Assembly: GCA_900469615.1 (NCBI GenBank)
Contig: UBYA01000011.1
Coordinates: 434,001-498,000, forward strand
DNA: 64,000 nucleotides
Source of the DNA: Hyphomicrobiales bacterium
Lineage (GTDB): Bacteria; Pseudomonadota; Alphaproteobacteria; Rhizobiales; Rhizobiaceae
Direction of reading: 5' to 3'
Position numbers and translations under genes: made by a program. The notes beneath the pieces were generated by a model. The model was not told where the DNA came from, searched no databases, and worked only from the letters and a program-made list of their open reading frames with translations. Positions 26,985 to 35,128 of this stretch are shown here, piece after piece. Within the stretch, counting starts at the first letter, position 1; each line of letters opens with the position of its first letter.

Positions 26985-27944
26985 TCAGAGGGCGACGGCG
27001 GATGGCTGCAAGAGAAGTGCAAGCGCGGCCGCCCCGACAACTCCTGAATTTTGCCCGAGGGCCGCAGGTACGACCCTGACATCCCGAAACGCCGGCATGG
27101 CGCATCGCTCGACATGCGATTGAATGCCTGCCTGCAATCGGTCGAACTGCTGCGAGAGCCCGCCGCCCATGATGACGATTTCCGGGCTGAAGATATGGAT
27201 CAGGCTGGTAAAGCCGCGCCCCAGAATAGCCGCCTCCTCGGCGACGAGCGCCTGGGCGACCGGATCGCCGTTCTCGGCGGCGGCAAAGACGCTGCGGCTG
27301 TCGAGCGCGTCGCCGATCTTCGCAAGCGACGTTTCCTCGCACGCCGCAATCCTCATACGCGCCCGCCTTGTGAAAGCGGTTCCGGAGGCATAGGCTTCGA
27401 AGCATCCCCTGGCTCCGCAGGAACACATTAGTCCGTCGGGAACGATGGACATATGACCGACATGGCCGGCCATGCCTTTTCGGCCGCGCAATACCCGACC
27501 ATCCGCGATGACGCCGCCCCCGATACCGGTGCTGACCGTGACATAGACGAGATTCCGAAGCCCCAGGCCGGCGCCGAACTGCCATTCGCCGATGGCAGCC
27601 GCGATGCCGTCGTTCTCGAGGCTGACCGGAAGCCGCAAGCGCTTTTGCAACTCCTCCCGCAAAGGGTAGTCCGAGAAGCCACGCAATGTCGGGATATCCA
27701 GCGCGATCCCCAGCTCCGTATCGAGCGGCCCCGGCGCCGACACACCAAGACCGGCGACGTCGGCAGGACCGCAAGCCGAACGCAACCTCTCCGTCAGGCC
27801 GGCGATCTGGCCAAGCACCCGATCCGGCCCCGCCTCGGCGTCCGTCCGTTCCTCCAGCCGCTGGTGGATTTTGCCGTGCTCATCGACCAGCGCCGCACGA
27901 ACCTGCGTTCCGCCCAGATCTATCCCGATTGCAAACCGGCTCAC
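26985..27944 (-). CDS. ROK family sugar kinase
   Basis: A 319-residue kinase, cytoplasmic, that phosphorylates a hexose or N-acyl hexosamine. Visible features: the phosphate loop GIDLGGTQVRAAL, ENDGIAAAIGEWQFG with the catalytic Asp, STGIGGGVI, the ROK signature GHVGHMSIVPDG, and a zinc site with CSCGARGCFEAYASG. There is no N-terminal helix-turn-helix, so it is an enzyme, not a ROK repressor. The start is GTG with GGAGTGA in front. It is the last gene of a five-gene minus-strand operon and 13 bases after the epimerase gene. Confidence 0.88.
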   Translation of the reverse strand: MSRFAIGIDLGGTQVRAALVDEHGKIHQRLEERTDAEAGPDRVLGQIAGLTERLRSACGPADVAGLGVSAPGPLDTELGIALDIPTLRGFSDYPLREELQKRLRLPVSLENDGIAAAIGEWQFGAGLGLRNLVYVTVSTGIGGGVIADGRVLRGRKGMAGHVGHMSIVPDGLMCSCGARGCFEAYASGTAFTRRARMRIAACEETSLAKIGDALDSRSVFAAAENGDPVAQALVAEEAAILGRGFTSLIHIFSPEIVIMGGGLSQQFDRLQAGIQSHVERCAMPAFRDVRVVPAALGQNSGVVGAAALALLLQPSAVAL

Positions 27945-27957
27945 GCGTCACTCCATG

Positions 27958-28659
27958 TCAAAGGGCGTGCAGCCACGCCATTCTTTCCTCCAGCGAGGGA
28001 GCGTTGAAGGCCAGCGAGCCGAGGACGACCGTTTCGGCACCCGCCTGGCGAAGCAGCGGAACCGTGTGTTCGCGGATACCGCCGTCTGCGGCCAGCACGA
28101 TCCTGTGAGCCGCGCCCGACGCGTCGATAAGCTGCTTGGCCTGCCGCAGCCTCTCGCCCGCGCGCTCGTCGAGGCCCTGCCCCTTGACCCCGATCGCCGT
28201 ACCGAGCAGCGTCAGGAAATCGAGGCGCGCGACATATTTCCCCACCTGCGACACAGGCGTTTCGACCTTGAGCACCATGCCAGCCGCTACGCCGCGGCGA
28301 TCCAGCAGATCCAGCGCGGCATCGGCAACCGCCTCGTTCTCCAGATGAATGCTGATCAGGTCGCTGCCCGCATCGGCAAACTGCTCGATCTGCGACAGAA
28401 GAATATTGTCGGCGGTCATCAGATGAACGTGGATCGGGCGCGAGGAGATCTTCCGGATGCCGGCAACGAGATCAGGAAAGAACAGCATCGCAGGAGCGAA
28501 GTGGCCATCGGCGACGTCGATATGGAGAACGTCGACATGGGGATCGACCCTGGCGAGATCGTCGGCGAGGCGCAAAAGGTCCGCGGACCAGACGGAAAAC
28601 TCACCGATCAGGCGATCCTTGGGAAGGTTGGCAATCCAGTTTCTGGAAGAGTTAGTCAT
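27958..28659 (-). CDS. Ribulose-phosphate 3-epimerase family protein
   Basis: A 233-residue TIM-barrel epimerase for a ketopentose or ketohexose phosphate. The metal-binding His-Asp pair of the family is in VLHIDVADGHFAPAM, the second His in RPIHVHLMTAD and the phosphate-binding loop in ADGGIREHTVPLL. It diverges from housekeeping Rpe, so an allulose-6-phosphate-type or related epimerase is possible. The ATG overlaps the stop of the alpha/beta hydrolase gene (ATGA). It stands between hydrolase and kinase genes in a sugar catabolic operon. Confidence 0.85.
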   Translation of the reverse strand: MTNSSRNWIANLPKDRLIGEFSVWSADLLRLADDLARVDPHVDVLHIDVADGHFAPAMLFFPDLVAGIRKISSRPIHVHLMTADNILLSQIEQFADAGSDLISIHLENEAVADAALDLLDRRGVAAGMVLKVETPVSQVGKYVARLDFLTLLGTAIGVKGQGLDERAGERLRQAKQLIDASGAAHRIVLAADGGIREHTVPLLRQAGAETVVLGSLAFNAPSLEERMAWLHAL

Positions 28660-29492
28660 TGTCTTTCAGGTCCTTGGTCTTTCAGATCCTTGAGAAAATC
28701 GCCCATCGCCTTGCGGAAATCGGCAATATAGTTCGAACGGCTTTCAGCCTTGGAGGTGATCTTCACGAAGCGCGCGCCCGGAATCTCCTCCGCCAGGTGC
28801 CGGGCATAGCCGAGCGGATGGATGACATCGCGGTCATGTCCGATCACCAGCGTCGGCACCGATATCCGCCGCACCTCGGCCTCGGCAACGCCAGGACCGT
28901 CGCTGGAAATCGCCGTCAGCAAAGCTGCCGTGACATCGTGGGGCATTCGCGAGAAGAAGCCCAGCAACGAGGCCAGGTTGTCGGGAGCCTCCGCAGCCAG
29001 CCGCTGGCCCGTGCTGCCGGTGAGAAACGCCTCTTTGGCCGCTTCCGGCGCGCGCTCCCGCAGAAGGCGCCCGACGTCCGCGTTGGGGGCCATGTTTTCC
29101 GGAGCGGGCTCCGTCAGCCACGCGGGCCGGGCAAGGACGAGGGCCTTGACCAGATCGGGACGCTTGACTGCCAGACGCAGCGAGATCGCCGCCCCCATGG
29201 AAATGCCGCCGAGCACGACCGGGGTGGAGACATGCGCCTCGATGTAAGACGCCACATCCTCGGCGAAGGTGGCAATGGAGAAGCATTCCGGATTGCCGGG
29301 CTGGGACCGGCCATGGCCCCTCGCCTCGATCGTTATCCGGCGAAAGCCAGCCTCTTTCGGAAAAACCTCCTCCGTCTGCCGCGCGTCTCCGCACAGGCCA
29401 TGCAGGAAGATGACCGGAGCGCCCGCCCCCGTCCCATCGACATTCAGCAGGGTTCCATCATTCGTCTCGAACGACTGGTTATCGCTCATCAT
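28656..29492 (-). CDS. Alpha/beta hydrolase
   Basis: A 278-residue cytoplasmic hydrolase. The oxyanion region VIFLHGLCGDARQ, the nucleophile elbow GGISMGAAISLRL (Ser in G-x-S-x-G), an acid residue in VIGHDRDVIHPL and the region near the C terminus (ARFVKITSK) define the fold, though the usual catalytic His after the last strand is not obvious in that segment: the expected place reads TSKAESRSNY. It may use another His, such as H212 or H217 region residues, or have altered activity. Coupled by overlap to the isomerase upstream and the epimerase downstream. It could remove an ester or lactone from the sugar substrate. Confidence 0.8.
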   Translation of the reverse strand: MMSDNQSFETNDGTLLNVDGTGAGAPVIFLHGLCGDARQTEEVFPKEAGFRRITIEARGHGRSQPGNPECFSIATFAEDVASYIEAHVSTPVVLGGISMGAAISLRLAVKRPDLVKALVLARPAWLTEPAPENMAPNADVGRLLRERAPEAAKEAFLTGSTGQRLAAEAPDNLASLLGFFSRMPHDVTAALLTAISSDGPGVAEAEVRRISVPTLVIGHDRDVIHPLGYARHLAEEIPGARFVKITSKAESRSNYIADFRKAMGDFLKDLKDQGPERQ

Positions 29493-30331
29493 TTTTCTCC
29501 AGCCGACCCCTCCGAGAGAATTCCTTGCAGGAAAACGGCGACGCCGGCGGCCTCATCCGCCCGAAGACCGTGAGTGATCAGACTGCCGCTGAAACCGATA
29601 GCCCTCAACCTGCCGAGATAGTGAGCGTAATCGAGAACGCCCTTGCCGGCCGTCGCGAAACTGCCGTCCGGATTGCGATCCTTCGCATGGGCCATCACGA
29701 TATGGTCGGCCAGAAGATCGATGGCGGCGGATACGGTGCTTCTCTGCTCGCTCAGCGGGGCAATCTCGAAGAGGTTGGCCGGGTCCATGACGATCTTCAG
29801 CCTGGGGCTCCCGAGCTCGCTAATCAGGCGATGCGCCTTTTGCGCGGAATTGACGACATTGGCCAGCTCCGGCTCGATACCGAGATCGACGCCGTATCGC
29901 TCCGTAATCCCTATCGCAATCTCCATCGCCTGCAGCAGGTCGCGCCAGGCATCGGGCAGATCGTTGCCAGGATGCGCCCGCCACTGATCGACGGGATCGC
30001 GCGTGCCGGTGCAGAGCGTGATCAGACCCGTCGACATCGCGGCACAATGCCTGGCAAGCTCCTCCAGCCTTCGGTGCCCGGCCTCGCGCACGGCAATATC
30101 GGGATGGATCATGTTGTAGGTGCCGGAAACGGCCACAAGCCCGACCTGCGCGGCCGCAGCGGCCGCGCCAACCGCACGCGCCTGTTCCGTGCTGATGGTG
30201 TCGGGCATCGGCGCCAGACCGGAGCAGGCCATATTGTATTGCGCACAGGCAAAGCCCGCATCGGCGACGGATTGAAGGACGGCCGCAGGCTCCGTCCCTT
30301 CGAAGGTCTTGGCGAAAATACCGAGCTTCAT
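29489..30331 (-). CDS. Sugar phosphate isomerase/epimerase family (xylose isomerase-like TIM barrel)
   Basis: A 280-residue TIM-barrel protein of the IolE/AP-endonuclease-2 type. Metal-ligand segments are visible: GIEPELANVVNS (Glu), KIVMDPANLFEI (Asp), and HIVMAHAKDRNPDG with the His and following acidic residue. It probably isomerises or dehydrates the keto sugar made by the neighbouring dehydrogenase. The ATG at 30331 overlaps the stop of the Gfo/Idh gene (TGATG), so translation is coupled at both ends. Confidence 0.85.
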   Translation of the reverse strand: MKLGIFAKTFEGTEPAAVLQSVADAGFACAQYNMACSGLAPMPDTISTEQARAVGAAAAAAQVGLVAVSGTYNMIHPDIAVREAGHRRLEELARHCAAMSTGLITLCTGTRDPVDQWRAHPGNDLPDAWRDLLQAMEIAIGITERYGVDLGIEPELANVVNSAQKAHRLISELGSPRLKIVMDPANLFEIAPLSEQRSTVSAAIDLLADHIVMAHAKDRNPDGSFATAGKGVLDYAHYLGRLRAIGFSGSLITHGLRADEAAGVAVFLQGILSEGSAGEK

Positions 30332-31407
30332 CACACGCCGCCCGTCACATCGGCAAGCGCAACCGCCTTGCCGCTTTCGACCGACCGGGCGATTGCGACC
30401 ATCGCCTGCACCGAGGCAAGGCCGTCGTCGATATCGGCACCCTCCATCGCCGCACCATCGAGGACGGTCCGGGCAAAACCCTCCACCTGCCGGCGATAGA
30501 AATGGCCGTCGGCGCCAAGGACGCGATGCGTCATGCCATCGGCTTCGCGGAAGATGTCGACCTCGCTCGTCTTGTAATACCAGGGATTATAGGTCTTCCC
30601 GAGGATGCTGCCGTTCTTGCCGTAGATCTGGAAGCCTTCATGCCAGTCCATCCGCACCTGGACGGTGAGGTCGAGATGGCCGAGCGTGCCGGAGGCGAAT
30701 TCGACATTGACGAACCAGCACCAGATGCCGGCACGCTCCGACAGGCGGGCGTCGACCGAAACGATGTCACCGGCGAAATAGCGTGCGGTGTCGATCAGGT
30801 GGCAGCCATGTGCCAGCATGTAATAGCGGCGCAGATCCGCCTTCGGATTGGCGGACGGCTTGCGGGCATTGGCGCTGGTGACGATCAAGGGCTGGACGGC
30901 GTCTGTCATCGGATAGCGATGAGTGCTGTCGCAATACCATGCCTTGAGCGCGACCATCTCGCCCATTTCATCGCGGATGAAAGTCCTGGCCGCCTGCAGC
31001 CCCGCGTCGAAGCGCTTCATATGGCCGACCTGAAACGTCTTTCCCGACTTTTCGACGACGGCCTTCAGTTCAAGGCATTCTTCGACCGTCAGAGCCACCG
31101 GCTTCTCGCAAAGCACATGCTTGCCGGCTTCCAGAGCCTTGATGGCGGCAGGCACATGAAAGGCATCGGCGGTCGCGATGATCACGGCATCGAGATCCGG
31201 GTCGGCCAGCATCCTGTCGTAATCGGCGTAGGTTTTCTCGGCGCCATGGGTGATCGCCATCCGCTCGCGCAGGTCGTCGGCCACGTCGCAGATCGCATAA
31301 AGATCGGCATTCGCCGCCTTGGTGCAGCTTTCGAAATGCGCCGCCTGGGCGATCTGGCCCGCCCCGAGAACACCGATGCGAAGGCGTCTTTCATCTTTTG
31401 CTGGCAT
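30331..31407 (-). CDS. Gfo/Idh/MocA family oxidoreductase
   Basis: A 358-residue NAD(P)-dependent dehydrogenase, first gene of the sugar operon. The Rossmann motif RIGVLGAGQIAQAAH opens it; KHVLCEKPVALTVEE contains the conserved Lys of the EKP motif, and the C-terminal domain has the usual beta sheet with HGCHLIDTARYFAGD. It would oxidise a sugar or inositol at a ring carbon. The ATG at 31407 after AGGAAG is chosen over a longer frame whose extra 55 codons have no Rossmann-type sequence. The 420 bases before it carry two palindromes that may bind a regulator. Confidence 0.88.
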   Translation of the reverse strand: MPAKDERRLRIGVLGAGQIAQAAHFESCTKAANADLYAICDVADDLRERMAITHGAEKTYADYDRMLADPDLDAVIIATADAFHVPAAIKALEAGKHVLCEKPVALTVEECLELKAVVEKSGKTFQVGHMKRFDAGLQAARTFIRDEMGEMVALKAWYCDSTHRYPMTDAVQPLIVTSANARKPSANPKADLRRYYMLAHGCHLIDTARYFAGDIVSVDARLSERAGIWCWFVNVEFASGTLGHLDLTVQVRMDWHEGFQIYGKNGSILGKTYNPWYYKTSEVDIFREADGMTHRVLGADGHFYRRQVEGFARTVLDGAAMEGADIDDGLASVQAMVAIARSVESGKAVALADVTGGV

Positions 31408-31439
31408 CAACACTTCCTTCACTTCCGCAACAACCGACA

Positions 31440-31457
31440 GACGCTCGTGCGAGCGTC
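31440..31457. promoter_or_regulatory. Inverted repeat in the sugar-operon leader
   Basis: GACGCTCG and CGAGCGTC flank a 2-base centre, 33 bases before the first gene. It could be an operator or, in the mRNA, a hairpin near the ribosome site. Confidence 0.4.
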
Positions 31458-31633
31458 GGCAAAACGGCCTATCGATGGAGGAAAATGCAATCCGGAAACC
31501 TCCCGCTTCTGACTGGGAGAATGGACGATCACAAGCGACACCGGCGTCCTCCCCGCCGTGGTCATCATCCATTCCTCTCTCTATAAATTTTTTACAAAAG
31601 AAATAGAATAGAGGAGATGCAATTTTCTGCGTA

Positions 31634-31651
31634 AATTTCTTGCACGAAATT
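31634..31651. promoter_or_regulatory. Near-perfect 18-bp palindrome upstream of the sugar operon
   Basis: AATTTC and GAAATT flank a TTGCAC core that is symmetric except for one pair. It lies in an AT-rich stretch (31580-31655) that contrasts with the GC-rich surroundings and should contain the promoter of the Gfo/Idh operon. The rest of the 420-base gap holds no convincing gene. Confidence 0.45.
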
Positions 31652-31827
31652 CCGCCTCAAAATTCGGACGCAATCGGCCCGTTTGCCCTTGCCGAGCAGG
31701 CGGGGTTCGACATGCGCTTTCCGCTCACTCAGCGGCCGCTCGAAAAGCTCGAAGACCGTAGTTTTGCGGCTTTCCCGTGATGTCCATCGTTGCGGTGCAG
31801 GGACGGAGGCAATACCCGGCATGCCGC

Positions 31828-32613
31828 TTAAGTCATGACCAACCGCATATGAGATAGCATCGGCCCATGGACGTGAAGGTCGGAACTGGACTGGACCGGG
31901 ATCACGCCGCAGAGGCTGCCGGTGGTCGCGAACTGGCCTTCGCGCAAGCCTCCGAGGCGATCGCAGGGATTGTTCATGAAGGCGATCAGCGGCAGGAGCG
32001 GGTCTCCTTGCGGGTGGCGAGGAGCGCCGGAAAATTGCTCGATGCCGCGATCGTCGACGCACAGGGACAATGGCGGCTCTTCTTGCGAAGCCAGACGGTC
32101 GACGAGGTCGCGCGAGATCCCGGGGCCGATCACGTAGGAGTGGTTTCCAAGCCGATCCGCCAGGAAGAGAGGAAGCGGTATGTCGCTGTTTCCGTCGATC
32201 CGAAAGCCGATCAGTTCTATCCCCAGATGGATCGACCCGATCATGCCGATCGCATCTTCGCGACTATAGGGATGGCCGCTTCGGGGTGGCGGGACATCCC
32301 GATTGAACCGAAAGCAAACCTCCACTTCGATCGCCTTTGCCCCGGGCTTGCCGACTTCGGCGCAGTCCGTGTCGTTCACGGATAGCGCGTCGAGAATGGG
32401 AGCGGCTATCGCCGTGCCTGTCGGGGTGAGAGCGAGCTTCCAGCCGGCGACGTTCCTGCCGATGGCCTTCGTCGCGTCAGCCTGCGCAGCCATTCCCGCA
32501 CTGATCGTGCCCGGAATGAGACCGGCGGATTGCAGGAACTGTAGCGACAGCGCCTTGCCAGTCCGCTCGGCCTCGGCAAGCATTCCGGACAGGCGGCGTA
32601 ATGCTTCGGTCAT
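31828..32613 (-). CDS. 2-keto-4-pentenoate hydratase-like protein
   Basis: A 261-residue member of the FAH superfamily of the MhpD type, which adds water to 2-hydroxypenta-2,4-dienoate-like acids or decarboxylates related oxo acids. NVAGWKLALTPTGTAIAAPI and AIEVEVCFRFNRDVPP carry the conserved Lys and the Glu-x-Glu metal site; the C-terminal part has TGSLCGVIPV. The ATG at 32613 gives the usual N-terminal helical start. It is the last gene of the minus-strand unit, 133 bases after the FAH hydrolase, a gap that itself holds a stem-loop. Confidence 0.82.
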   Translation of the reverse strand: MTEALRRLSGMLAEAERTGKALSLQFLQSAGLIPGTISAGMAAQADATKAIGRNVAGWKLALTPTGTAIAAPILDALSVNDTDCAEVGKPGAKAIEVEVCFRFNRDVPPPRSGHPYSREDAIGMIGSIHLGIELIGFRIDGNSDIPLPLFLADRLGNHSYVIGPGISRDLVDRLASQEEPPLSLCVDDRGIEQFSGAPRHPQGDPLLPLIAFMNNPCDRLGGLREGQFATTGSLCGVIPVQSSSDLHVHGPMLSHMRLVMT

Positions 32614-32700
32614 ATCAGCATCTTTCTGTGAGCGAGTGCGGAATTCCGCAGAGTGCCGGGACGCCCTGCGTGCTTGCTCCGACAGCCGAATTGTCGCTCT

Positions 32701-32721
32701 CGCGAAGGATAAGGCTTCGCG
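32701..32721 (-). other. Intergenic stem-loop between the FAH hydrolase and the hydratase
   Basis: CGCGAAG and CTTCGCG form a perfect 7-bp stem with a 7-base loop. A 14-bp perfect palindrome (TGCGGAATTCCGCA, 32637-32650) follows closer to the hydratase start. Either could be an mRNA element or an operator. Confidence 0.35.
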
Positions 32722-32746
32722 ACAGCCTGCCGCGGGTTTGACGTCA

Positions 32747-33601
32747 TCAGCACACCTGCGAGAAGCCGGTAACAACCTGCCGCTGGCTTCCGAGGCCCTC
32801 GACACCGAGTTCGACCACGTCACCTGCCGCGAGAAACACCGGCGGCTTCATGCCGAGGCCGACGCCCGGAGGCGTTCCGGTGGTTACCACGTCACCGGGC
32901 ATGAGCTTCATGAAGCGCGTGATGTAGGAAACGAGGTGAGCGATGGAGAAAATCATCTTGCTGGTGGAGCCGGTCTGCATGCGCTTTCCGTTGACGTCGA
33001 GCCAAAGGCCAAGGTTCTGCACATCGGCGATTTCGTCCGGCGTGACCAGCCAGGGACCAAGCGGGCCAAACGTCGGACCGCTCTTGCCCTTCGTCCATTG
33101 GCCGCCCCGCTCGATCTGGAACGCGCGTTCGGACACGTCATGGCACACGCAAAAGCCTGCTACCATCGAGAGGGCTTCCTCTTCGCTGACATGGTAGGCC
33201 GGCTCGCCGATGACGAAGGCTATCTCCACTTCCCAGTCCGTCTTTTTCGAATCCTTCAACAGGACGATCGGATCGTTGGGGCCGGAGATGCAGGAGGTGT
33301 GCTTGTTGAACAGAACCGGCTCTTCCGGGATGGGGGTATTGGTTTCGACGGCATGGTCGATATAGTTCAGGCCCACGGCGACGAAATTGCCGACATTGCC
33401 GACACAGGGACCGATCCGCACCCCGTCGGGGACGATCGGCAGGGCGTCGATGTCGAGAGCTGCGATCCGTTCTCTTCCGGCGCGGGACAGGTAAGTTCCG
33501 GAAATGTCCGGGATAACGCCGGACAGGTCGCGAATTCGCTGGTCCTTGTCCAGGATTCCGGGGCGCTCCTCGCCCGCCTCGCCGTAGCGCAGAAGTTTCA
33601 T
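32747..33601 (-). CDS. Fumarylacetoacetate hydrolase family protein
   Basis: A 284-residue hydrolase with the standard FAH metal site: the first Glu group in WEVEIAFVIG (E-x-E) and the Asp in FCVCHDVSER, plus TTGTPPGVGLGMKPP near the C terminus. The N-terminal pattern MKLLRYG...RPGILD is shared with proteins labelled ureidoglycolate lyase and with 2,4-diketo-3-deoxy-sugar-acid hydrolases of the fucose and rhamnose pathways. With the SDR gene in the same operon, the diketo-deoxy-sugar route is plausible, but this is inference. Start overlaps the stop of the upstream gene. Confidence 0.88.
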   Translation of the reverse strand: MKLLRYGEAGEERPGILDKDQRIRDLSGVIPDISGTYLSRAGRERIAALDIDALPIVPDGVRIGPCVGNVGNFVAVGLNYIDHAVETNTPIPEEPVLFNKHTSCISGPNDPIVLLKDSKKTDWEVEIAFVIGEPAYHVSEEEALSMVAGFCVCHDVSERAFQIERGGQWTKGKSGPTFGPLGPWLVTPDEIADVQNLGLWLDVNGKRMQTGSTSKMIFSIAHLVSYITRFMKLMPGDVVTTGTPPGVGLGMKPPVFLAAGDVVELGVEGLGSQRQVVTGFSQVC

Positions 33602-34299
33602 GATGCTTTCCTTTCGAAGTGCGCGTCGTCCACGGGGAAGTCGACGAGAGAGAATTCGAGGCGGTACAGGCCCTTTTCGACGGTGTCTGCCGCGATCTCG
33701 GAGGAGAGGGCGCTCATCAGCGCGAGCCCGGCGGCATCGCTGGCTGCGGCGGACGACCCCTCGATGAGGATAATCCAGTTCGGAACACCGACTTGCCGGC
33801 CCTTCCGCTCGGCGGTTTCGAGGCCGCTTGCCGCGCTGTCGGCGATGCAGAGGTGGGCGCCGCTCACGCCTTTCAAACGGCCTACGGTCTCAAGTTCTGC
33901 GACGATGGCCTTTTCAAGAGCTGCGCGACGGCTTTGATCCGCATCGAAGCGCAGCGTGAGAATGAAGCCTCCGTCGCCGCTGCCGCGCGAATACTCCGTT
34001 CCGCAGACTCCGCGGACGGTGTTGCGAAAATCCGCGGTCGATTGCCTGGTCCAGGGCGTCGGGCTGTTGAGGCGCTCCAGATAGGCTGGTCCGGTCAGCA
34101 CCGCGCCGGTGGCAGCTTCGTAAAGCGTGAAATATTCCGGGCTGCCGTATTCGGCCACATAGCGGCGTCCACGCAGGAAGCCCGGTATGGCAACCCGCTC
34201 GGGAATATGCTCGCGATTGTGCCATTCGATGAAATTCTCGCGGCCCTCCGGCAGGATATCATTCCAGATAGCCACCACCGCCTTGCCCAATAAACCCAT
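33598..34299 (-). CDS. Conserved hypothetical protein with a ferredoxin-like (EthD/DUF4286-type) fold
   Basis: A 233-residue protein that seems to hold two related alpha/beta-barrel halves. The first contains WNDILPEGRENFIEWHNREHIPER in two blocks, then GFLRGRRYVAEYGSPEYFTLYEA; the second begins near residue 115 with FILTLRF. The W-H-N-x-E-H-I-P-E-R pattern is typical of small dimeric barrels found in aromatic and sterol catabolic operons, where they may act as isomerases or lyases or be accessory. The ATG at 34299 has GAGGTG at good spacing; a GTG three codons earlier is possible. It is sandwiched between SDR and FAH hydrolase genes with overlapping or nearly overlapping ends. Confidence 0.7.
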   Translation of the reverse strand: MGLLGKAVVAIWNDILPEGRENFIEWHNREHIPERVAIPGFLRGRRYVAEYGSPEYFTLYEAATGAVLTGPAYLERLNSPTPWTRQSTADFRNTVRGVCGTEYSRGSGDGGFILTLRFDADQSRRAALEKAIVAELETVGRLKGVSGAHLCIADSAASGLETAERKGRQVGVPNWIILIEGSSAAASDAAGLALMSALSSEIAADTVEKGLYRLEFSLVDFPVDDAHFERKAS

Positions 34300-34309
34300 G
34301 TCTGACACC

Positions 34310-35065
34310 TCAATAGGTTGCGCGACCGCCGGACAGATCGAAGACTGCCCCGGTCGAAAAGCTGCATTCGGAAGAGGAGAGCCATGCCACCATGGCCGCC
34401 ACCTCCGCCGGTTCGAGAAAACGCCCCATCGGAATGCGCGACAGTATGTCGTCCAGACGCTCCTTCGGTGCGTCGATGCTCATCGCGGTCAAGGAGGCGG
34501 CTGGAGTGATGGCGTTGACAAGGATATTCGAGGTTGCCAGTTCCTTGGCGAGGCTCTTCGTAAGGGCTACCAGTCCGGCCTTTGCCGCGCTGTAGGCGGC
34601 GGCATTGTGCATGCCTTCCTTGGCCTGGATCGAAGCGACGTTGACGATATGTCCGAGCCGCGTCGGCGCCACGCTTTCGAGCATCAGCGGAACGAGCGAC
34701 CGGCAGACCAGGAAGGCCCCGAAAAGGTTGACGTCGAGGATCTTGCGAAATTCCGCCACGGGTATTTCCCATGTCGGCCGCACCGCCCCGACGATGCCCG
34801 CATTGTTGACGAGGATATCAACCCTGCCGAAACGACGGCGGAGATCTGCCGCAGCGCTCTCAACGCTTTCCTCCTTCGTGACATCGACACCGAAGTGGGG
34901 AGTTTCGCGAAGGTCCTGCCGCGCCAGAGCCTCCGGCAGGTCCCATAGAACGGCCGTTGCGCCCGACGACGCGAGGCGTTCGCGAATGGCCGCGCCGAAA
35001 CCGCCGGCCGCGCCGGTAATCACGGCTATCTTGCCGCGGAGATCATAAGTCGCGCTTGTCTGCAT
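34310..35065 (-). CDS. Short-chain dehydrogenase/reductase
   Basis: A 251-residue classical SDR: cofactor loop VITGAAGGFGAAI, NNAG, the Ser in VNVASIQAKEG and YSAAK for catalysis, and a C-terminal TGAVFDLSGG ending. DLPEALARQD after the second beta strand has an Asp, suggesting preference for NAD over NADP. The start at 35065 is favoured as it places the first strand at the usual distance; an in-frame alternative is at 35104. It follows the ABC binding-protein gene by 63 bases, which contain a hairpin, and so should act on the imported compound. Confidence 0.86.
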   Translation of the reverse strand: MQTSATYDLRGKIAVITGAAGGFGAAIRERLASSGATAVLWDLPEALARQDLRETPHFGVDVTKEESVESAAADLRRRFGRVDILVNNAGIVGAVRPTWEIPVAEFRKILDVNLFGAFLVCRSLVPLMLESVAPTRLGHIVNVASIQAKEGMHNAAAYSAAKAGLVALTKSLAKELATSNILVNAITPAASLTAMSIDAPKERLDDILSRIPMGRFLEPAEVAAMVAWLSSSECSFSTGAVFDLSGGRATY

Positions 35066-35089
35066 CGTTGTTATCCGAGATGAAAGTTG

Positions 35090-35114
35090 CGGCCCGAACG
35101 ACAAGCCCGGGCCG
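35090..35114 (-). other. Hairpin after the NitT/TauT binding-protein gene
   Basis: CGGCCCG and CGGGCCG make a perfect 7-bp GC stem with an 11-base loop, 14 nt after the binding-protein stop and before the SDR start. No T run follows on the minus strand. Position matches the hairpins after the other three binding-protein genes of the window. Confidence 0.6.
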
Positions 35115-35128
35115 GCGAGACGTGAAAC

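Noticed and set aside
31592..31827. Minus-strand open frame downstream of the hydratase gene
   Set aside because: Part is a shadow of the hydratase; the remainder is basic, without motifs, and lies in the regulatory gap of the sugar operon.
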